A stretch of DNA of 49,644 bases from Clostridia bacterium. Lineage in GTDB: Bacteria > Bacillota > Clostridia > Monoglobales > Monoglobaceae. The first letter of the stretch is position 1. Every line of letters begins with the position of its first letter. Below, one piece after another: positions 32,918 to 40,645 of the stretch. The DNA lies in assembly GCA_017436245.1 (NCBI GenBank), contig JAFSDN010000011.1, forward strand, positions 1 to 49,644. The letters run 5' to 3'. The notes below the pieces were generated by a model. The model did no database searches. It had not been told where the DNA came from and worked only from the letters and a program-made list of their open reading frames with translations. Both the position numbers and the translations under genes were made by a program.

Positions 32918-33889
32918 CTAATTTTTTTTGCCGATTGTTTCGCCTTTAAAGAACTGTCGCTCAACGGTTATTGTATGTTTTGAAACATTGTGTTTTTTTG
33001 CAATCAGCCGGTAAAGGAGGTGAACCGCCTCGGAACACAGCTCTTCCAGATGCATCTTTATGCATGAGAGCTTTCGGTTGCCGTAGGGAGCTGTGCTGAT
33101 GTCATCCAGACAGACAACCGAGATGTCCTCGGGGACACGGAGATTTTCCTCGCTCAGTCTTTGGAGAATTCCGACAGCGATGTGGCTGTATGCCGCAAAA
33201 ACTGCTGTTGGCAGACTTCCCTTCTTTATCATTTCGTCAATGCCGTAATATCCGCAGTCCTGAAAACGGTGATTGTTGATTGAAACAAATTCCGGATTGT
33301 TTGCAACACCGCAGCTTGCGGCGGTATTAAGAAATATTTCATATTCCTTGGCGGTGTACTGCTCGCCGATGAAGCCAATGTTGTGATGTCCTTCCTTTAA
33401 TAAAAGGTTTATGCTTTGGCTCAGGGCATCACCCATGTCGGCATAAATTGCATGGACATTGGCGGTTGCTTTTTCAAGACCAATCTGAATGATTGGAACT
33501 TCTGTGGAATTCTTTATTTTTGAAATGGGTTCAATCACGATGATTCCGTCTGCGTGCGCATATTTTATGTAATAATCAATGAGCTCGGCCTGCTTTTCGG
33601 GTGAAAAGCTGCTGACCGACAGGAGCATTGTTCCGTTACGCTTTGTGATTTTTTCTTCAAGATATGTTGACATTTGTGAGTAATGAACACCAAGCATTTC
33701 GGGACAAATGACGGCAATGAGTTTTTTGTTGTATTTTGGCTTGTAATATTTTTCAAAGCAGCCTGTGTCCTTGGCAATTTTAATGATTTGCTCCTTTGTT
33801 TCCTTGCTGATTTCGGGACTGTCCGAAAAAGCCTTTGAAACAGTTGAAACGGCTACGTTTGCTATTTTTGCTATCTTTGCAAGTGTCAC
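32918..33889 (-). CDS. LacI-family transcriptional regulator
   Basis: A 323-residue repressor: helix-turn-helix at 1-25 ('TLAKIAKIANVAVSTVSKAFS'-type, core VAVSTVSKAF), then a periplasmic-binding-protein-like effector domain (about 58-320) with 'YADMGDALSQ' and 'ISVVCLDDISTAPY'. Such regulators bind a sugar or nucleotide. A GTG start at 33889 has GGAGGTG 7 bp upstream. It faces nagA divergently, so it likely controls nagA/nagB-like genes and itself with the hydrolase gene at 31489. Candidate operators are the CGAAA-TTTCG palindromes at 33901 and 33989. Effector unknown; an amino-sugar phosphate is likely. Confidence 0.88.
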   Translation of the reverse strand: MTLAKIAKIANVAVSTVSKAFSDSPEISKETKEQIIKIAKDTGCFEKYYKPKYNKKLIAVICPEMLGVHYSQMSTYLEEKITKRNGTMLLSVSSFSPEKQAELIDYYIKYAHADGIIVIEPISKIKNSTEVPIIQIGLEKATANVHAIYADMGDALSQSINLLLKEGHHNIGFIGEQYTAKEYEIFLNTAASCGVANNPEFVSINNHRFQDCGYYGIDEMIKKGSLPTAVFAAYSHIAVGILQRLSEENLRVPEDISVVCLDDISTAPYGNRKLSCIKMHLEELCSEAVHLLYRLIAKKHNVSKHTITVERQFFKGETIGKKN

Positions 33890-33900
33890 TTCTGCACCTC

Positions 33901-33912
33901 CGAAAATTTTCG
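33901..33912. promoter_or_regulatory. Candidate operator 1 (CGAAAATTTTCG)
   Basis: Perfect 12-bp palindrome between the lacI -10 and its start, touching the ribosome binding site. Similar in half-sites to 33989-34001. Confidence 0.5.
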
Positions 33913-33944
33913 TATTTTTCTCAAAAGATACATTTATTGAGGTC

Positions 33945-33973
33945 AGTATAACACAATAGTGTTAAGATTTCAA
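33945..33973 (-). promoter_or_regulatory. Promoter of the LacI-type regulator gene, with inner palindrome
   Basis: On the minus strand: TTGAAA (33973-33968), 17 bp, TATACT (33950-33945). The spacer contains the palindrome TAACAC-AATA-GTGTTA (33949-33964), another possible operator. Confidence 0.65.
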
Positions 33974-33988
33974 TAAATTTTCTTATTT

Positions 33989-34001
33989 CGAAAAAGTTTC
34001 G
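33989..34001. promoter_or_regulatory. Candidate operator 2 (CGAAA-AAG-TTTCG)
   Basis: A 13-bp inverted repeat lying between the two divergent promoters, 12 bp upstream of the nagA -35. Half-sites equal those of 33901-33912. Confidence 0.5.
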
Positions 34002-34013
34002 TAAAAAATTCGG

Positions 34014-34043
34014 TTGACAATGCTCTTTTAAAAAGATATAATT
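34014..34043 (+). promoter_or_regulatory. Promoter of nagA
   Basis: TTGACA (34014-34019), 18 bp, TATAAT (34038-34043). Perfect hexamers. Confidence 0.8.
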
Positions 34044-34112
34044 CAATTATAAGGTAAAGTGTGCAGCTGTAACATGTTAAAGAATTTCGGCAGAAAGGCA
34101 AGGAAATTTGTT

Positions 34113-35249
34113 ATGAAAGCTATTATAAATGCAACACTTGTTATGCCGGACCATTATATCCCTGATGCAACCCTCATTATGGATGGTGACAGGATTGTCG
34201 ATTTTGGCAGAAAAATGCCTGTTCCCGACGGTGCGGAAGTTATTGATGCACAGGGTAATTTTGTTGGGCCCGGTTTAATTGATATACATACTCATGCTGA
34301 CGGAAACACTTATTTTCACGAAGACCCGGTGAAGTGTTCGCGAACTCTTCTTGACCATGGTGTGACTTCGGTTCTTCCGGCTTTGTTTTACAGCATGAAC
34401 AAGCAGGAGCATCTTGATGCAATTAAAAAGTTCAAGGATGCAATTGCCGCAGGCGAATGTGGAAACATCATCGGTGTTTATATGGAAGGCCCTTATCTGA
34501 ACCCGGATTTTGGCTGTGATAAGGAGAAAAATGTCTGGAAGGATGCCATTGTTGAAAAGGATTATGCCGAAGTGGTTGAAGCCGCAAAGGATTTTGCAAA
34601 GGTATGGTGCGTGGCTCCTGAAAGAGAGGGGATTTTGGATTTTGTTAAGTATGTGAAACGTGAAATCCCTGAAATTGTGTTCTCGGTTGCACATTCTGAG
34701 GCAACTCCCGAACAGATTGAAGCTTTGATGCCCTATGGCCTGAAGCTTGGAACTCATCACACAAATGCAACGGGAACTCTGGAGAATTATCCCGAAGTGC
34801 GTGGTGTTTGTGTTGACGAAACAGTTAATTACAACGACGGAATTTATGCGGAGCTGATTGTTGACTCCTTTGGGGTTCATGTTCATCCTTATATGATTCG
34901 TCTTGTTAAAAAGGTAAAGGGTCAGGACAAGATTATTCTTATTGCGGATTCCTTTGTTGCTGATGGTCCTCCCCTTCCCGGACTTGAGGAAGCCTTTGAC
35001 ATAAATTTTGACTGGGGCGGAGATATTGCCGGTTCAAAGCTGACTCTGGATGTTGCCTGTCATAATATGATGGTGCACACCGGTGGTTCTGTGTGTGATG
35101 TGTTCAAGTATGCGTCACTCAACCCATCACGCCTTTTGAATATGCCCGAAATCGGACAAATCAAAAAGGGCAATCTTGCGAACTTAATCATTGTTGACCA
35201 ATGGTTTAATGTTAAAAATACTATATTAAAAGGAGAAATTGTAAAATGA
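34113..35249 (+). CDS. nagA: N-acetylglucosamine-6-phosphate deacetylase
   Basis: A 378-residue amidohydrolase removing acetate from GlcNAc-6-P. 'GPGLIDIHTHADG' (53-64) gives the HxH metal pair, 'YMEGPYLNP' near 128 the Glu ligand, 'VAHSEAT' and 'LGTHHTNATG' the further His, and 'IADSFVADG' near 290 the catalytic Asp. 'GQIKKGNLANLIIVD' closes the beta sandwich. Some residues differ from classic NagA (HHTNA rather than HLFNAM-like), so a related amino-sugar phosphate is possible. The ATG at 34113 has AAGGCAAGGAAA upstream; an earlier in-frame ATG at 34059 lies in the leader. It overlaps the next gene by 4 bp (ATGA), so coupled. Confidence 0.88.
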   Translation: MKAIINATLVMPDHYIPDATLIMDGDRIVDFGRKMPVPDGAEVIDAQGNFVGPGLIDIHTHADGNTYFHEDPVKCSRTLLDHGVTSVLPALFYSMNKQEHLDAIKKFKDAIAAGECGNIIGVYMEGPYLNPDFGCDKEKNVWKDAIVEKDYAEVVEAAKDFAKVWCVAPEREGILDFVKYVKREIPEIVFSVAHSEATPEQIEALMPYGLKLGTHHTNATGTLENYPEVRGVCVDETVNYNDGIYAELIVDSFGVHVHPYMIRLVKKVKGQDKIILIADSFVADGPPLPGLEEAFDINFDWGGDIAGSKLTLDVACHNMMVHTGGSVCDVFKYASLNPSRLLNMPEIGQIKKGNLANLIIVDQWFNVKNTILKGEIVK

Positions 35250-36217
35250 GTTTTATTACAGATCCCGCAACAAAATTTGATTTCCAGCCTCATGAATTTG
35301 TTCCTTTCAAGGACAAGAAGGTTTGCGATTATGTTCGCAGCCTCAGTGGCAAGGATTTGGAAAAGAGAGAAGACTGGTGGCATCCCGAATTTAACGTAAA
35401 GGTTATGATGAACCCCCATCCTGTTCTCATTGCAACACTTTTTGAGCGTCTCAAAGCTGCATCAGAGGCAGGCAAGAGCTTCACAATGATTCTCGGTAAT
35501 CCCGAACCTGACACATATATTCCTCTTGCACAGCTTATCAACTACTTCGGTGTTGACTGTAGCAAGGTTCACCTTGTTGCAGAGGATGAATGGGCTGATG
35601 AAAACGGCAACATCGCTCCCATTACATACGAAGCAGGCTTTGCACATTCTATGATTAAGTATCTCTACTATCAGATTGATGAAAAGCTCCGTATGCCCAT
35701 GGAAAATGTTCATTTCCCCACAAACGCAAACATCAAGGATTATTCCAAGATAATTGACGACATCACTGAGGGAACAGGTGCAGATATTGCATCAACTTCT
35801 CCCGGTTGGGCAGGTCATATGGCATTTGTTGATCCCATTCCCGAATTCATCGGCAGCGGTGACGTTGAAGAATGGCTCAACCAGCCCGCACAGATTGTTA
35901 AACTTCATCCAATGACCATTATGCAGAACTCTCTCAATGGTACATTTGGTCAGTCAGGTGATATTGCAAATGTTCCTCCCTGTGCCGCAACCATCGGTCC
36001 TCTTGATGTAATGCGTGCAAAGGAAAGAATTGAAGTTCATGCACTTGCAACCTGCGGTACATTCTCATCATGGCAGAGAATGACAAGCCGTCTTTGCACA
36101 CATGGACCCATCACACCTTATCTCCCCAGCTCAATGCTTCAGACAAAGAAGACTCAGGTTTATATCAGCGAAGAGCTTGCAGCTCCATTTGAGTGCTGGG
36201 AAAAAGTTGGATATTAA
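35246..36217 (+). CDS. Glucosamine-6-phosphate deaminase-like isomerase
   Basis: A 323-residue NagB/RpiA-fold protein. 'TMILGNPEPDTYIPLAQLI' corresponds to the substrate-binding start, 'VHLVAEDEWADE' to the FNMDEYVG-like catalytic loop, and 'STSPGWAGHMAFVDP' to the GIGPDGHIAFNEP-like loop. The active-site words differ from classic NagB, so this is a divergent member: it may deaminate glucosamine-6-P or isomerise another amino sugar. Coupling by the 4-bp overlap with nagA supports the pathway GlcNAc-6-P to fructose-6-P. AAAGGAG lies in the nagA end. A GAAA-loop terminator follows. Confidence 0.82.
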   Translation: MSFITDPATKFDFQPHEFVPFKDKKVCDYVRSLSGKDLEKREDWWHPEFNVKVMMNPHPVLIATLFERLKAASEAGKSFTMILGNPEPDTYIPLAQLINYFGVDCSKVHLVAEDEWADENGNIAPITYEAGFAHSMIKYLYYQIDEKLRMPMENVHFPTNANIKDYSKIIDDITEGTGADIASTSPGWAGHMAFVDPIPEFIGSGDVEEWLNQPAQIVKLHPMTIMQNSLNGTFGQSGDIANVPPCAATIGPLDVMRAKERIEVHALATCGTFSSWQRMTSRLCTHGPITPYLPSSMLQTKKTQVYISEELAAPFECWEKVGY

Positions 36218-36250
36218 GATTTCGCAAGAAACCTTTTTTATCAAAAACGC

Positions 36251-36292
36251 AACCACAAGACCGCAGCGAAAGCTGCGGTTTTGTGGTTTTCG
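36251..36292 (+). terminator. Terminator after the nagA-nagB-like unit
   Basis: AACCACAA-GA-CCGCAGC, GAAA tetraloop, GCTGCGG-TT-TTGTGGTT (36251-36288), followed by T's. Confidence 0.85.
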
Positions 36293-36326
36293 TGATTTTG
36301 CAAAAATATAAAATATGAATATATAA

Positions 36327-36367
36327 ACAAAGTGACTACCCCGTTTTGTAGGAAGTAGCCACTTTGT
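36327..36367. repeat. Intergenic hairpin
   Basis: ACAAAGTGACTAC (36327-36339) pairs with GTAGCCACTTTGT (36355-36367), one mismatch. Position between two units; terminator or repeat. Confidence 0.5.
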
Positions 36368-36399
36368 TATGTATTTGTGTCGCAACAAGAGCCATGCAT

Positions 36400-36569
36400 C
36401 TGCACGTAAAAAAGGTGTGCAGCTCGATTGAACCGCACACCGAAAAACACGTAGCTCAATCGTTACCACACGAAATTTGTCAATACTTCCACAGTACGCC
36501 AAAATAAGAGCACGCATTTTTGCCAAAAGCAAAAAGGGTACTATGGAAAACTATAAAATTTCGTGTGGT
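36400..36569 (+). other. Structured intergenic region with potential pseudoknot and a 105-bp long hairpin
   Basis: GGTGTGC (36414-36420) pairs with GCACACC (36435-36441); CGATTGA in its loop (36425-36431) pairs with TCAATCG downstream (36456-36462), an H-type pseudoknot layout. CTGCAC (36400-36405) can compete with GTGCAG (36417-36422). Next, 14-bp arms ACCACACGAAATTT (36465-36478) and AAATTTCGTGTGGT (36556-36569) enclose CCACAGTAC/GTACTATGG and TTTTTGC/GCAAAAA. No gene is seen in 36218-36712. Confidence 0.5.
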
Positions 36570-36647
36570 GATACTATTATATCACTTTTTTGAAAAATTG
36601 CAATACTTTATTTGATTAAATTACAGAGGTTTATGCATATGCTTTAA

Positions 36648-36676
36648 TTGACAAATAATAACATAAATGCTATACT
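36648..36676 (+). promoter_or_regulatory. Promoter of the creatininase-family gene
   Basis: TTGACA (36648-36653), 17 bp, TATACT (36671-36676). Confidence 0.7.
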
Positions 36677-36712
36677 TGTTTACGATTAAATTTGATTATC
36701 TATGGTGATTTT

Positions 36713-37558
36713 ATGCTTTGGGAAAATTTGAGAGAAGAAGAATTTGAGGTTGCGATTGAAAGTTCAAAGGGACTTTGTATTGTGCCGGTTGGCTGTCTTG
36801 AAAAGCACGGACAGCATCTCCCTGTGGGGACAGATGTTATTCACATAACGGGAATTGCGCAACGGGCGGCGGAAATTGAGCCTGTGTGTATTTTTCCGTC
36901 CATGTATTTTGGTGAGAAAACAGGTGCAGGAGAATTCAAGGGCACGGTTATTTTCAGTCCCGAACTGAGACTTCAGATTCTGAAGGAGACCTGCAGCGAA
37001 ATATACCGCAACGGTTTTGACAAAATTCTCCTTTATGACGGACATGGCGGCAACCGTGCAATGATTGATTATTTTATGCGTGGACTTCTTTATGAAAAAA
37101 CGCCATATTCGGTGTTCAGCTATGCTTTGGGCTCGGATTTTGCAACTCCCAAAAAGCTTCTTAATATGGGTTATAAATACCTGACCACCGAGGACAGAAA
37201 GATTCTTCAAAGCTACAATGAACAGAAAAAACGCTTTGGACATGCCGATTTCATTGAAATGGGCTGGGTTTACGGTGTTCGTCCTGAAACGGTGCGGCTT
37301 GACAAGGTATATCAGGAAAGCAACGAGTCAACCCATAGGTTTGATGAATTTTCAAAGCTGAATATAAGCACTCCCTTTGCGTGGATGGCGAACTATCCCA
37401 ATTCCTATGAGGGGGATATGCATGAGGGCATGAATGAACGGATTGCAAGGGCAATGGTGGATTATTCAACCGAAAAGCTGGTTGAGGTAATTCGGTTCCT
37501 GAAAAATGAAACCGTTTCGGATGAGTTTAAGGCGGAATGGCTTGAAAAACAAAGGTAG
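36713..37558 (+). CDS. Creatininase-family amidohydrolase
   Basis: A 281-residue protein of the creatininase family, metal-dependent amidohydrolases acting on cyclic amides and similar bonds. 'PVGCLEKHGQHLPVGTD' (25-41) carries the Glu, His and Asp metal ligands and 'YDGHGGN' near 112-118 the next His. The C-terminal half is longer than in creatininase proper. Members also act in flavin (FAPy) and mycofactocin pathways, so the substrate is open. The ATG at 36713 is taken; a TTG at 36692 in frame adds seven residues and neither has a strong ribosome site. It has its own promoter and precedes the zinc-ribbon gene by 14 bp. Confidence 0.82.
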   Translation: MLWENLREEEFEVAIESSKGLCIVPVGCLEKHGQHLPVGTDVIHITGIAQRAAEIEPVCIFPSMYFGEKTGAGEFKGTVIFSPELRLQILKETCSEIYRNGFDKILLYDGHGGNRAMIDYFMRGLLYEKTPYSVFSYALGSDFATPKKLLNMGYKYLTTEDRKILQSYNEQKKRFGHADFIEMGWVYGVRPETVRLDKVYQESNESTHRFDEFSKLNISTPFAWMANYPNSYEGDMHEGMNERIARAMVDYSTEKLVEVIRFLKNETVSDEFKAEWLEKQR

Positions 37559-37572
37559 ATGGAGTGTGAGGT

Positions 37573-38286
37573 ATGTATTGTCATAAGTGCAGGGCAGAGC
37601 TTGCTGAGGATGCTGAAAGGTGCTTTAGTTGCGGTGCGGCGGTTGATGACGGCTGTGGCGAGGATAATATTGCGGCATTCTTTGAGGCTAATGAAGCAAG
37701 GGTGAAGGAATCAAAGACGATAAAAGACGGGTTTCTTTCCACAAGGTTTGGAAAGGCCTTGTTTGCTTTTATTTGTTTTGGTATTATTGCAATGGCGGTG
37801 AGCTTTGGCAAAGGCGACATTGTTTCGGGCGTTATTGCAATTTTGATGACGGTGTGTGCCATAATTTCCTTTTTTGTTGGTGTGCGGATTATAAAAGTTC
37901 CATCGGAGGAAGTGAAGTTCCTTGTTGCCATCATTGCTCTGATGTTTGTTATTCCTTATTTCAGTGCCTATAACCCGGTGGGCGACAGGGCAAGGTCTGC
38001 TGATGTAACTGCGGTGGTTGAGGAAGACGTAGAGTTAACGGAAGATGCGGAGAGCGTGGAGACTTTTTCAGTGCAGGAGGATGATGAGAAAGAGGAAGCT
38101 GTGGAGGATGAAGAACAAACAGAGGCTCCGATGGAGACTGAAACGGAAGCCGTGGGAGAGGTTTATGTAACTCCCACGGGTAAAAAATATCATCTTGACA
38201 ACAAGTGTGCAGGAGTGAATGCAATTCCAAAAAGCAAGGCAGAGGTGGAAGGCAAGTATGAGCCTTGCAAAAAATGCGCCAAGTGA
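37573..38286 (+). CDS. Zinc-ribbon membrane protein with C-terminal Cys/His domain
   Basis: A 237-residue protein: N-terminal zinc ribbon (CHKC at 3-6, CFSC at 17-20), three membrane helices (about 58-78, 86-109, 115-135), an acidic Glu-rich stretch (about 150-198), and a C-terminal mini-domain 'GKKYHLDNKC' plus 'CKKC' that resembles the Ada-like metal-binding domain found at the end of many surface or nuclease-linked proteins. Function unknown. It is probably cotranscribed with the creatininase-family gene. The acidic linker likely lies outside the membrane, presenting the Cys/His unit. Confidence 0.72.
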   Translation: MYCHKCRAELAEDAERCFSCGAAVDDGCGEDNIAAFFEANEARVKESKTIKDGFLSTRFGKALFAFICFGIIAMAVSFGKGDIVSGVIAILMTVCAIISFFVGVRIIKVPSEEVKFLVAIIALMFVIPYFSAYNPVGDRARSADVTAVVEEDVELTEDAESVETFSVQEDDEKEEAVEDEEQTEAPMETETEAVGEVYVTPTGKKYHLDNKCAGVNAIPKSKAEVEGKYEPCKKCAK

Positions 38287-38296
38287 GATGGCTGAA

Positions 38297-38323
38297 AAGA
38301 TTCTTCACTACGTTCAGAATGAC
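38297..38323. repeat. Single arm of the GTCATTCTGAACG palindromic repeat
   Basis: The 27 bp beginning AAGATTCTTCACTACG match the right inner arm of the element at 11943-12077 exactly. No partner arm is nearby, so it is a fragment. Confidence 0.65.
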
Positions 38324-38369
38324 CGCTTGTTCATGTTGTGCTGAGCTTTTTGAAGCATCTTTTTTGAGT

Positions 38370-39899
38370 TTAGCTGTTCAGAAACATACGTTTCACGAAC
38401 CACGTCATATCGGTGCGGAGATTTTTGCACAGACATGAGCTGTACAGGGTGTATACTCCAATGATGAAAGCGATACCAAGCACGGTTGAAAAAACACTTG
38501 AACCGTAGTTGAAAAATACTGATAGTGAGGTTGCGGTGAAATGTGTTAAAATGGCGGCAATCAGATGTCTGAAAAACCATCCGGAGAGTTCAAAGGGGAT
38601 TTTTGTTGTTTTCAGAACCTTTCGCATGGTGCAGGAGGCTGTGAAGATGTTGCTGATGAATATAATAACAAACAGAGAGCTTATGCCTGTTCTGGGCGTT
38701 AGAAACAGGATAAGACCGATTCTGAGAAAGGAATCGCAAAAGCTGAAAATCAGCAGGTTTGTCTGTTTGCCCAATCCGTTGAGAATGCCGCAGGAAACCG
38801 AGTCCATAAACATAATGGGTGAAAAAAGTGCAATCACAAAAACCGATTTGGCAATGTGCGGAGCGGAATAAACAAGGCTTGAAAGCTCGGTGGGAAGTGT
38901 TGTGAATATTGTGCATACCAAAAAACCGCCAAAGGCGGTAAAGCGGTAAAGCCGTGATACCAGGGTTGAAAGGCGGAGACGGGTTTTCATGCTGTCGGCT
39001 CTTGAAATTTCGGGTATCAGCAAGGTGAAGCATGAGGAGAGCAGGGTCAGAGGAAAAATGATTAACGGCATAACCATTCCGTGAATTATTCCGTAGCGAC
39101 TCAGGGCATCGGAATTGTTAAGACCAAACTTTTTCAGACAGGAAACAATCAGAACGTTTTCCTGCATTCTCAAAAATGCACCTGAAAGGGAGGTTGTCAT
39201 TGCCGGCAGTGCAATTCGTGCAAGGGACAGAAATACATTTTCCCTTTGGCAGACCTGACGTAATTGGGGCCGGTCTTTGAGATAAAAAACAGACAGGTAA
39301 AGGCAGGACGAAAGCTCGCCTATTGTAATTCCGAGAAAAACTGCGGCGCATCCGCAGCTTATGCCCATGGGCAGAAATTTGTTGAGAAGCAGGGTTATGG
39401 ACGTGATTTTTACGGCTTGTTCCACAAATTCGGAGGAAGCGGGGATAAAAACCTTTCGGGAGGCATAAAAATATCCCTTGATGCAATAAGATATGCTCAT
39501 GAAAAGGATGCTTGGGGAGAGGGTGAGAATGCTCAGTCGTGTTCGGGGTTCTTTCAGGAAGGTGACGGATATGCGGTGGGAGAAAATACAGGTTGCAAGA
39601 ATGACTGCGGTGCTGAGAAGAAACACACAAAGCAGGGCGAAACGCATTATTTTTTTTATGTTGTCGGTACAGCCCTTTGCGTATTGTTCGGCAACGGTTT
39701 TTGAAACTGCCACACCGAGACCGCCTGTTGCAAAGGTCAGAATTATGCTGTGGAAGGAAAATACAAGGGAAAAAAGCCCCATGCCTTCGGCACCAAGACG
39801 GGTGGAATAAAAGGCACGAAAGCCAAAGTCAACGGATTTTGCAATTATCCCCGAAAGGGTCAGGACAGCGGCGCTGCGGAGAATATTTTGTTTAGACAA
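38370..39899 (-). CDS. SpoVB-like polysaccharide/lipid flippase (MOP superfamily)
   Basis: A 509-residue protein with about 13-14 membrane helices, of the SpoVB/MurJ-like oligosaccharidyl-lipid flippase group; the first residues MSKQ and 'GIIAKSVDFGFRAFYSTRLGAEGMGLF' (cited pieces: GIIAKSVDF, FYSTRLGAEGMGLF) match SpoVB. It would flip lipid-linked peptidoglycan precursors or polysaccharide, in SpoVB's case for the spore cortex. I chose the TTG at 39899: GAGGTGG lies 5 bp upstream. A GTG at 39908 lies within that site. The ribosome site sits in the 3' arm of a terminator-like hairpin (39905-39938). The cytidylate-kinase-like gene and spoIID lie upstream on the same strand. Confidence 0.85.
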   Translation of the reverse strand: MSKQNILRSAAVLTLSGIIAKSVDFGFRAFYSTRLGAEGMGLFSLVFSFHSIILTFATGGLGVAVSKTVAEQYAKGCTDNIKKIMRFALLCVFLLSTAVILATCIFSHRISVTFLKEPRTRLSILTLSPSILFMSISYCIKGYFYASRKVFIPASSEFVEQAVKITSITLLLNKFLPMGISCGCAAVFLGITIGELSSCLYLSVFYLKDRPQLRQVCQRENVFLSLARIALPAMTTSLSGAFLRMQENVLIVSCLKKFGLNNSDALSRYGIIHGMVMPLIIFPLTLLSSCFTLLIPEISRADSMKTRLRLSTLVSRLYRFTAFGGFLVCTIFTTLPTELSSLVYSAPHIAKSVFVIALFSPIMFMDSVSCGILNGLGKQTNLLIFSFCDSFLRIGLILFLTPRTGISSLFVIIFISNIFTASCTMRKVLKTTKIPFELSGWFFRHLIAAILTHFTATSLSVFFNYGSSVFSTVLGIAFIIGVYTLYSSCLCKNLRTDMTWFVKRMFLNS

Positions 39900-39938
39900 A
39901 AAAACCACCTCACAATGAATATATTCACTGTGAGGTGG
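39898..39938 (-). terminator. Terminator-like hairpin holding the ribosome binding site of the flippase gene
   Basis: On the minus strand: CCACCTCACA (39938-39929), a loop that itself pairs TGAATA/TATTCA, TGTGAGGTGG (39914-39905), then seven T. The GAGGTGG in the 3' arm is the ribosome site for the TTG at 39899. Confidence 0.75.
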
Positions 39939-39950
39939 GAAATATGCCTT

Positions 39951-40580
39951 TTAGTCTTTAAAATAGGCTTCACGTTTTGCGATATAGTCGGCAAGAATCT
40001 GTACGCTTTCGTCCTTTGAAAGTCCTGCGGTGTTGAGGCACAAGTCGTAATTTTTCACGTCGCCCCAGATGTTGTTTGTGTAAAAATTGTAGTAGTTGGC
40101 ACGACGTTTGTCGGCTTTTGTAACTGCGGATTTTGCAACCTTTTCGGTCATATTGTCACGTTCCATAAGGTTTTGGATTCGTGTGTTTTCGTCAGCACAG
40201 AGGAACAGACGTACAAGGTGGGGGTTGTCACGGAGTATGTAGTCGGCACAGCGACCTACGATAACACATGAGCCTTCCTCGGCGATGCTTTTGATGACAT
40301 CCGCCTGAACCTTGAAAATGTTGTCTCCGTTGAGCATATCATTATATTGGTAATAAAGCCCTTTGGTGGACTGAACACCCATAACCAGAGAGTAAAGCAA
40401 GCTGTGGGTGGGTTTTTCTTCAATACCGTCAAAAAGATGCTCGCTGAGACCGCTTTCCTTTGCGGAGCGCGCAATCAATGCTTTGTCATAAAATGGAATT
40501 CCAAGCTTTTCGGCAAGAGCTTTTCCGATAAGTTTTCCGTTTGAACCAAGCTGTCTTCCGAGAGTTATAATTGATTTCAT
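39951..40580 (-). CDS. Cytidylate kinase-like family protein
   Basis: A 209-residue P-loop NTPase of the cytidylate-kinase-like group (distinct from Cmk). N-terminus 'IITLGRQLGSNGKLIGKALAEKLG' (key residues G, R, Q, GS.GK) stands for the nucleotide-binding loop, 'FYDKALI' for the following strand, 'CVIVGRCADYIL' for Walker B-like and 'TKADKRRANYYNFYT' for the lid. The family is widespread in Clostridia; the substrate is not established and may be a nucleoside monophosphate or a metabolite. AAAGGCAGGG precedes the ATG. A terminator-like hairpin separates it from the flippase gene downstream. Confidence 0.85.
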   Translation of the reverse strand: MKSIITLGRQLGSNGKLIGKALAEKLGIPFYDKALIARSAKESGLSEHLFDGIEEKPTHSLLYSLVMGVQSTKGLYYQYNDMLNGDNIFKVQADVIKSIAEEGSCVIVGRCADYILRDNPHLVRLFLCADENTRIQNLMERDNMTEKVAKSAVTKADKRRANYYNFYTNNIWGDVKNYDLCLNTAGLSKDESVQILADYIAKREAYFKD

Positions 40581-40645
40581 ATTGTGATACCCTGCCTTTC
40601 GTTTTCAATCTATATAGTACTTACATACATATTTTATCATATTTT

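Noticed and set aside
32806-32964. Hydrophobic N-terminal extension (signal peptide) of the ceramidase-family protein
   Set aside because: The segment overlaps the lacI end, has no ribosome site, and the strong AAAGGAG with ATG at 32805 begins on the conserved domain.
34059-34112. Longer N-terminus of NagA
   Set aside because: The 18 extra residues lie in the leader just after the promoter and do not belong to the family; AGGAAA precedes the ATG at 34113.
36692-36712. TTG start of the creatininase-family gene
   Set aside because: Possible, but only seven extra residues, no better ribosome site and very close to the expected transcription start.
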